From NCBI RefSeq assembly GCF_001949145.1, contig NW_019091458.1:460637-524636 (forward strand): a stretch of 64,000 nt of DNA. Reading direction: 5' to 3'. The DNA comes from Acanthaster planci (Eukaryota > Echinodermata > Asteroidea > Valvatida > Acanthasteridae). A model generated the notes under the pieces. The model was not told the DNA's origin and did no database searches. It saw only the letters and a list, made by a program, of their open reading frames with translations. Below, piece by piece: positions 59,601 to 64,000 of this stretch. The translations under genes were made by a program, and so were the position numbers. The first letter of the stretch is position 1. Each line of letters opens with the position of its first letter.

Positions 59601-62600
59601 AACACTATCCGGTTCGTAGGTGACTTTTTCTTACAGGTGGAGGCCCACAATTTACAGGCTCCCACTGGACGATCACTGAAGTTGCGCGTTAACTTCCTGT
59701 TTCAGGGTTCCATGTAAATGATGATCAATGCACGTAACTCTATGTGCAGTGCATGTGCAGTGGGCATGGTTTAATCTGAAGTGACGTCACACTAACGAAC
59801 AAGATATGCCCTGGATTCACTGTGCTCAACATTTTTATCAAAGTTTCACTTTCATGCACATTATAATTTCCCCTGAAGCAGCATTTATTGACAACCGAGC
59901 CCATTCCTTTTGTCTGCTCTCATTGGTCTGTGTTGAATATACAAATATTACAAGTATCCAAATGTTGCAAATATTGAAAGATTTATTTGTCAAGTTGAAT
60001 AGGTAGGTGCAATACAATGAGTAGGCCCAATACCTGTGTGATGAAATAAAAGGAAAAAAAAAACAGCATTAGATTTCTTTTTGAACCAAACTATCTGCCT
60101 AGAACTTAATCTCAAAAGAAAATAGTAGATTAGAAGATAAGAATTGCTTCCCTAGAGGCTTGGCTGACCTCAGATGCACCTACTAGTTGACTGCTTGATT
60201 GAATTGTGGGTCAGATGTTGAACAAAAATGAGTCTTTTGATCTGACTCAGCGTTATTCCTCCCCCTCAGGAATCAAACCCTACCTCATCTTTGCCAACCG
60301 ATACTACATCCGTCGGTTGGGTGTGGAGGTGAACTCGACTGATTACCAGCGCTTGGAGCAAGACTTTGACCTGACTGTCTGTCTGGACTACGACTACACA
60401 GGAGGAAAGCTGTACTTCTCGGACGTCCTCACCGACTCCATCTTGAAGATGGACATTAACGGCGGTAACGTGGAGACAGTCCTCAACCACTCGGTGTATG
60501 GCGTCGAGGGGCTTGCCGTTGATTGGGTCACCAAGTAAGTTGGAAGAATTCTTGTGGAAATGGAAAGGATTATATGCCTGTGGGTGATGTGAGGCTTAAT
60601 GGAGTTAGCGGCTAGTTATACATGTTGTGACCTTGGGCAAATCACTTGCCTCAGTCCCCTCAGGAGTGTAAATGGGTACTTATGAGGCACTGGAAAGTGC
60701 CATATAAATGCATGCCTATTGTAGCTATACTGTGTCATGATCTGATGAGTAATTTGACACAGTATACCCTTCATGTATTTCTGACATACAACAAATGGAT
60801 TACAAATCTTTTAATCATTGCATTTGTTCAACCTCCCCTCCAGGAAGCTGTATTGGACGGACCATATCTCTGATTTGATGGAGGTGTCGGAGCTGGACGG
60901 GAGCAACCGGCTCTCCATCATCCGCTCTGGTCTCTTTGAGCCCCGCGGACTAGCCCTTGATCCCGAACACGGGTGAGCTGAGTTGGCCAAGTTCTCTCCG
61001 TGTTTTCACGTGCCCTCAGCTGTGTCTAAAGTTGTGTTTTTGTTTTTATTTAAGCTTGAAAGAGATGAGGGGAGTGGGAAGAACCTCTTGATGTTTTCTT
61101 TGATATCATCACACTGCTTTTTTCGTCTCAGTATAGAGCCTTCAGGAGGTTTTTTGTAATTTTATGAAATCATAGTTCTGATGGAACATCCATTTTTACA
61201 AGGCAGGATGGCCCAAATATTAGCTTTTCTCCACTGTGTGCTAAGTGCACGTGAGGTTAACACGTGACGCAGTGACCTATAAATGACAACAAACGCTGAT
61301 GTTAAATTGAATTCAGTTTTAAAGATGTACTTATTATCAAAGTCTCTGAGGGTAAGCCAAGTTTTAGAAAGATTGTGTTTGGGACAGGAGAGATCTTTAG
61401 ACGGGAGTGGGATCTGCCCCCCTGCCAGCCCTAAGAAAGTCCAAAAAGGCCCTGCTCTTTTCAGGTTAAAATATTCTCAGGGTATAAAGAATTTTCTCTG
61501 TCCAACATAGCTGAGGAAGTGGAGAATATATGTTTCTGTGTTCACAAGCATTCCTATTCATGGAGATGTCAATGAACATACAAATATCTTTCCTTTTTCT
61601 CTTTTCCTAATTACACATGTATATCTGCAATTTCGTTAATTTCTCAGTTGTCCACTTCAAAGAATACGTCACATCCAACTCTCTAACCAGATATAAAACT
61701 GATTTCCAGCAGAAATGTAATGTTCTGATAATTGCCTCCATTTTTAAAGCAAGGTGAGCAGATGATGTTTGCTCTTGTGTAATACATTATGGGATGCTTC
61801 CATGGAAAAAGAATGACTAGGATAAAGTATGGCAGTCACTTATGAATATGTATGAAGCTGACAGTCATGGGCCTTTTTACCAATAGATTCGTGATTACGT
61901 ACACATGCCCATAAATGGCCTTTTATGGTGAAAAACACAGGTGCATGAAGCATTATTTAGGAGCAAATTCACTGTTATTGACACACATTTTTTACTTTTC
62001 CTTGTAATTAGGTACGCCTACTGGGCTGACTGGGGCCTTAGGCCATATATTGGCCGTGTTGGAATGGACGGCTCAAGCAAAATGGAACTCCACGACGAGA
62101 GGGTTGGCTGGCCAAACGGTCTGTCCATAGACTACCCATCAGGCTTGATTTATTGGGTGGATGCCCACTTGGATTATGTGGCGTAAGTCCCTGACTAATC
62201 TTTAGCCCAAGTAAATCCTTTCCTGCATGCTCCACTGGCCAGGGCTGGATTAAAGTGTTTTGTAGGCCCTTGGCACCACCGGTCCCTGCTATGCCCTAGG
62301 TACTTTATGCTTGTGCCTGGCATTTCAAATTGGTGGTAAATTGGAGTGAGCTGTAAACAAGAAAGCAATAAACAATCTAATTTGAAGCTTTCACACACAA
62401 GAATGGAAAATCCAGTGAGAGAAACTTTTCTTTTCTTGTATGTCTGAATGTTGATATTTGGTTTTTGTTACACACCTACTACAAGTCATGTAGGTTGTCA
62501 AGCTTTTCATAGGCTGAATTTGTGAGCCCAGGCACGGTGTACCCTGTTGGATAATCTGGCCCTGCCCAGGCCTAGTTTGGCTGATAAATTGCAAAGTATC

Positions 62601-63225
62601 ACATGCAATCCGCCAAAAACAAGCAGCAAGAAATAGATCACATCATAGTTTGGCTGGTACCCTATTTGTTGTTTGTTTGCAAAGTAACATTTTTGTGTGC
62701 TTATGCAATTTCTGAGTGTTACTTAAGCGTGGTTGTCACTGTGTTGACCGGGTTAAGTTTGATGAGGTTGGTGCTGCTGGTGGGGATACTAGTGATAATG
62801 GTGATGTTCGTCCTGATGGTGATAATCATTATAACTTGTCACTTTAAAATCTTCAAAGGGCTGAGTGGATATATTCTTTTCTGATGCACAAATTGCTGTG
62901 GCCACTTACAAAGACATCACCTCCACAGAATTAGCCGTAGGACGGAATCTTGCATTTGTAAATGTTTCTCTTTTTCTTCGCAACTGCCACAGTTATTCAG
63001 ATCTGAATTTTGAGAGGATCCACCCACTTCTTCACGACGACATCCGGCACACCATTGCCCACCCCTTCAGCATCAGTGTCTTCAACAAGGACATCTACTT
63101 CACCGACTGGAACCTGAAGAAGATCTTCAAGGCCAACAAGTACTCTGGGGATGAGGTGGAACTCAAGAGCACCGTCCATCGACCATTTGACATCAAGGTT
63201 GTGCACCCTCTACGACAGATCCCTC
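38615..63225 (+). CDS. LDL receptor-related protein, N-terminal part (15 exons, runs off right edge)
   Basis: Endocytic receptor of the LDL-receptor superfamily, expected at the plasma membrane. Exons: 38615-38696, 49991-50104, 51337-51477, 51975-52097, 52603-52740, 53326-53466, 54719-54841, 55035-55151, 55717-55827, 57485-57601, 58505-58636, 60270-60534, 60844-60972, 62012-62182, 62993-63225. They total 2137 nt (712 codons plus one base) with continuous phase. Domain order: signal peptide, eight LDLa, two EGF-like, then a YWTD beta-propeller complete to [16 protein letters not shown]. Eight LDLa before EGF-EGF-propeller is the N-terminal layout of LRP4 and VLDLR; the propeller wording ([19 protein letters not shown]) is closer to LRP1/LRP2 blocks as I remember them. 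The exact orthologue is left open because the rest, including any membrane span and NPxY tail, is outside the window. Confidence 0.92.
40581..40805. mobile_element. hAT-type MITE with 8-bp target duplication
   Basis: A 209-bp element (40589-40797) with terminal inverted repeats CAGTGGCATAGC / GCTATGCCACTG. It is flanked by identical TGGTGTTT at 40581-40588 and 40798-40805. An 8-bp duplication and a CAG start are hallmarks of hAT elements. The interior is C/G-run rich and non-coding, so it would need a transposase in trans. Confidence 0.85.
41963..42103. repeat. Two-copy tandem duplication (67-bp unit)
   Basis: GTTTGTCTGTGGGTTATGGC begins copy 1 at 41963; copy 2 begins at 42030 with one substitution in that stretch. 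Copy 2 carries a short extra AATAAATAAT-like insertion. The high identity suggests a recent duplication. Confidence 0.8.
49991..50104 (+). CDS. LRP exon 2 (LDLa repeat 1)
   Basis: Encodes [20 protein letters not shown] and [17 protein letters not shown] with six cysteines. The calcium cage is slightly altered (DGTASDE instead of DGSDE). Acceptor CTGTCTCCAG, donor CTAG|GTAAGA, phase 1-1. Confidence 0.88.
50779..51000 (+). mobile_element. tRNA-derived SINE, copy B, in LRP intron 2
   Basis: Shares with copy A (31.4-31.7 kb) the order GGGGAGTC, AGTAATTCTTTCCTC, B-box-like GGCTTGATTCC, CAGTCCACATGTGGATTGGG, TTTTCCTCTCACCTCTAAAA and CTTGTCTCCTCTCTG. It lies on the plus strand, opposite to copy A. 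Confidence 0.7.
51337..51477 (+). CDS. LRP exon 3 (LDLa repeat 2)
   Basis: Encodes [20 protein letters not shown] then [20 protein letters not shown]. Six cysteines; the loop between cysteines 2 and 3 is unusually long. Acceptor TCTCTAG, donor TGCC|GTAAGT, phase 1-1. Confidence 0.93.
51975..52097 (+). CDS. LRP exon 4 (LDLa repeat 3)
   Basis: Encodes [20 protein letters not shown] and [18 protein letters not shown]. Six cysteines and the canonical DGSDE calcium site. Phase 1-1; donor TGCA|GTAAGT. Confidence 0.93.
52603..52740 (+). CDS. LRP exon 5 (LDLa repeat 4)
   Basis: Encodes [20 protein letters not shown] and [17 protein letters not shown]. Six cysteines with a full acidic calcium cage. 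Acceptor CTCTCTCCTAG, donor TGCA|GTAAGT, phase 1-1. Confidence 0.95.
53326..53466 (+). CDS. LRP exon 6 (LDLa repeat 5, divergent calcium site)
   Basis: Encodes [20 protein letters not shown] and [20 protein letters not shown]. Six cysteines, but the DGSDE box is EYAEDE, so calcium binding may be weakened. Phase 1-1; donor TGTG|GTAAAG. Confidence 0.92.
53490..53640. repeat. Degenerate AACCCA/CCAGTCC low-complexity tract
   Basis: Loose repetition of AACCCAATC, AACCCAACC and CCTGTCCAGT-type units immediately after LDLa exon 5's donor region. It has no fixed period, so it is a decayed simple repeat rather than a telomere-like array. Confidence 0.5.
54719..54841 (+). CDS. LRP exon 7 (LDLa repeat 6)
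   Basis: Encodes [20 protein letters not shown] and [17 protein letters not shown]: a canonical LDLa module with complete calcium cage. Acceptor TTGTTTAG, donor TGCA|GTAAGT, phase 1-1. Confidence 0.95.
55035..55151 (+). CDS. LRP exon 8 (LDLa repeat 7)
   Basis: Encodes [20 protein letters not shown] and [16 protein letters not shown]. Six cysteines. It is separated from repeat 6 by an intron of only 193 bp, the shortest in the gene. Phase 1-1. Confidence 0.95.
55717..55827 (+). CDS. LRP exon 9 (LDLa repeat 8)
   Basis: Encodes [20 protein letters not shown] and [17 protein letters not shown]. Six cysteines. Acceptor ATACAG, donor TGCA|GTGAGT, phase 1-1. This is the last LDLa before the EGF pair. 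Confidence 0.95.
57485..57601 (+). CDS. LRP exon 10 (EGF-like repeat 1)
   Basis: Encodes [20 protein letters not shown] and [18 protein letters not shown]. Six cysteines in EGF spacing, with the NEC start of calcium-binding EGF modules. Phase 1-1; donor GTTG|GTAAGT. Confidence 0.95.
57632..57865. mobile_element. 234-bp MITE in LRP intron 10
   Basis: Terminal inverted repeats ATGGGCAGAAATC (57632-57644) and GATTTCTGCCCAT (57853-57865) match perfectly. Inside are C/G-run sequences and a GGAGGACAT/ATGTCCCC inverted pair. No convincing target duplication. It lies 30 bp past the exon 10 donor. Confidence 0.65.
58505..58636 (+). CDS. LRP exon 11 (EGF-like repeat 2)
   Basis: Encodes [20 protein letters not shown] and [21 protein letters not shown] calcium-binding-type EGF module (D-x-N-E-C start, aromatic GGYTC). 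Acceptor CAACAG, donor AGTG|GTGAGT, phase 1-1. Confidence 0.95.
59455..59588. repeat. Possible short TIR element in LRP intron 11
   Basis: GGCCCATTGTCA at 59455-59466 is the exact reverse complement of TGACAATGGGCC at 59577-59588. Only 12 bp pair clearly and no target duplication is evident, so it is a weak MITE candidate. Confidence 0.35.
60270..60534 (+). CDS. LRP exon 12 (YWTD propeller, blades 1-2)
   Basis: Encodes [20 protein letters not shown], then the [20 protein letters not shown] blade with LYFSD in place of YWTD, and [12 protein letters not shown]. Acceptor CCCCCTCAG; the donor AA|GTAAGT switches the gene to phase 2. Confidence 0.95.
60577..60715 (+). mobile_element. SINE tail fragment in LRP intron 12
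   Basis: Contains GTGACCTTGGGCAAATCACT, CTCAGT-type and GTGTAAATGGGTAC motifs with TGCCATATAAATGCATG. This wording resembles the 3' parts of tRNA-derived SINEs found in many animals. No head (A/B box) is identified, so it is a 5'-truncated piece. Confidence 0.4.
60844..60972 (+). CDS. LRP exon 13 (YWTD propeller, blade 3)
   Basis: Encodes [20 protein letters not shown] and [14 protein letters not shown]: a textbook LYWTD blade. Acceptor CCCCTCCAG, donor CGG|GTGAGC, phase 2-2. Confidence 0.95.
62012..62182 (+). CDS. LRP exon 14 (YWTD propeller, blades 4-5)
   Basis: Encodes [20 protein letters not shown], then [20 protein letters not shown] and [16 protein letters not shown] is a hallmark of LRP propellers. 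Acceptor TAATTAG, donor GC|GTAAGT, phase 2-2. Confidence 0.95.
62993..63225 (+). CDS. LRP exon 15 (YWTD propeller, closing blade)
   Basis: Encodes [40 protein letters not shown] and a [16 protein letters not shown] end. AHPF(A/S)I.VF and IYFTDW form the sixth blade; HRPFDI..HP.RQ is the usual exit to the following EGF module, which should be in the next exon beyond base 64000. The donor CCTC|GTAAGT returns to phase 1. Confidence 0.95.
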
Positions 63226-64000
63226 GTAAGTTAAGCCTCAAGTTATCACACTTTTGTCATTGCTTTTTTGAAATGCGTCACTAACCCTCCCGCTTTTTTA
63301 CTTTAAATAATTCATCCATAGAAATGCATGTCTGAAAACCAACAAAAAAATGAACACTTTTAGCTGTCTGTATTCCATCGTAAAAAAAGTTCAATGTTCT
63401 ACTGCTTCGTCCCGTGCTTTTTTTACAAATGTTTTCAAAAGATTCTGCAAATTCTCCATACTGACACGAAGAGACGTGGAGAGCATTGCTGATCAGTCTC
63501 CAATGATATGCAATCATATGGAAACACTTTATCACAATTGACGCAAAAATGGTCGCAGACACTTGGCATTTACTGCCTCCATTAAATCACCGTGTAGGCC
63601 CATATCAACATGTGCACATGCTGGCATGACCAAAGTACAAGAATGTCACTCTCACTTAGTATCACTTGTTTTGCCAATTTTCCTTCTAACATGATGCCCC
63701 CATTGTCAACAAAATAGCTGACCGTAAACTAAATACATCAAACCTGAGTATCAATCAGGCTTCTAGAAGCGGTTTCACACCAGCTACAAAAGGGCACTTT
63801 ATACAAATGAATTCTGTCTCGCATTTGTTGGTACACGTTTTGTTGGGTCAGTCTTACGAAATTTTCAAGACAAGGGGATGACGTGGTGTGAGTATTTTGA
63901 GTTACAGAGGTATTTGTGTACATAAAAAGCTTGTTCTTTTTGCGGGAATGGCAGATGTTTTGGAGATTAATAGAGTTTGGACTTATAGAACATTAGTTAC
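63226..64000. other. LRP intron 15 (partial), nothing recognised
   Basis: The expected EGF-like exon following the propeller was not found in this stretch; no repeat family was recognised. Confidence 0.5.

Noticed and set aside
62603-62884. Hydrophobic open frame that could be a membrane segment
   Set aside because: It lies in an intron between two propeller exons whose junction is already exact in phase; hydrophobicity comes from T-rich intron sequence.

Overview
This is animal nuclear DNA. It has split genes with GT-AG introns, secreted and transmembrane proteins built from metazoan extracellular modules, and many decayed transposable elements. No bacterial operon, CRISPR array, rRNA or tRNA gene was seen. 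The IgGFc-binding domain gene next to an LDL-receptor-related gene, together with the repeat texture, suggests an invertebrate deuterostome (cephalochordate, hemichordate or echinoderm). That placement is an inference and the species cannot be fixed from the sequence alone.

Four protein-coding genes are supported. (1) Minus strand, 8726 to 771 and continuing left of base 1: the first nine coding exons (391 codons) of type II DNA topoisomerase (TOP2), covering the GHKL ATPase domain and part of the transducer domain. (2) Plus strand, 9620-16640: all five coding exons of the ubiquitin-conjugating enzyme UBE2G2. Exon 4 is one base short of the conserved frame. TOP2 and UBE2G2 are head to head with 893 bp between start codons, so they probably share a divergent promoter, and that interval holds a perfect 25-bp palindrome. 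(3) Plus strand, 20869 to about 27224: a four- or five-exon gene for a predicted type I membrane protein (signal peptide, one IgGFc-binding domain, proline-rich stalk, transmembrane helix, very short tail). (4) Plus strand, 38615 to 63225 and continuing right of base 64000: the N-terminal 712 codons of an LDL-receptor-related protein (signal peptide, eight LDLa repeats, two EGF repeats, a six-bladed YWTD propeller). An 11.3-kb first intron separates the signal-peptide exon from the first LDLa exon.

An ancient second copy of the LRP signal-peptide exon and its flanks lies 5.9 kb upstream (about 32530-32935). It keeps a 27-codon open frame of the same length but ends in a stop where the splice donor should be.

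The rest is intronic or intergenic DNA rich in non-autonomous mobile elements: several foldback/MITE-like elements (7.6-8.1, 9.9, 10.3-10.6, 12.9-13.1, 14.9-16.1, 26.3-26.5, 57.6-57.9 kb), a hAT-type MITE with an intact 8-bp target duplication at 40.6 kb, two copies of one tRNA-derived SINE family in opposite orientation (31.4-31.7 and 50.8-51.0 kb), and two broken non-LTR retrotransposon reverse transcriptases (29.7-30.25 kb minus, 33.3-34.15 kb plus).

The four genes do not form an obvious pathway. TOP2 and UBE2G2 are housekeeping nuclear and ER-quality-control functions; the other two encode cell-surface or secretory-pathway proteins. The exon models come from splice-site and reading-phase bookkeeping by eye plus remembered family motifs; no alignment was run.
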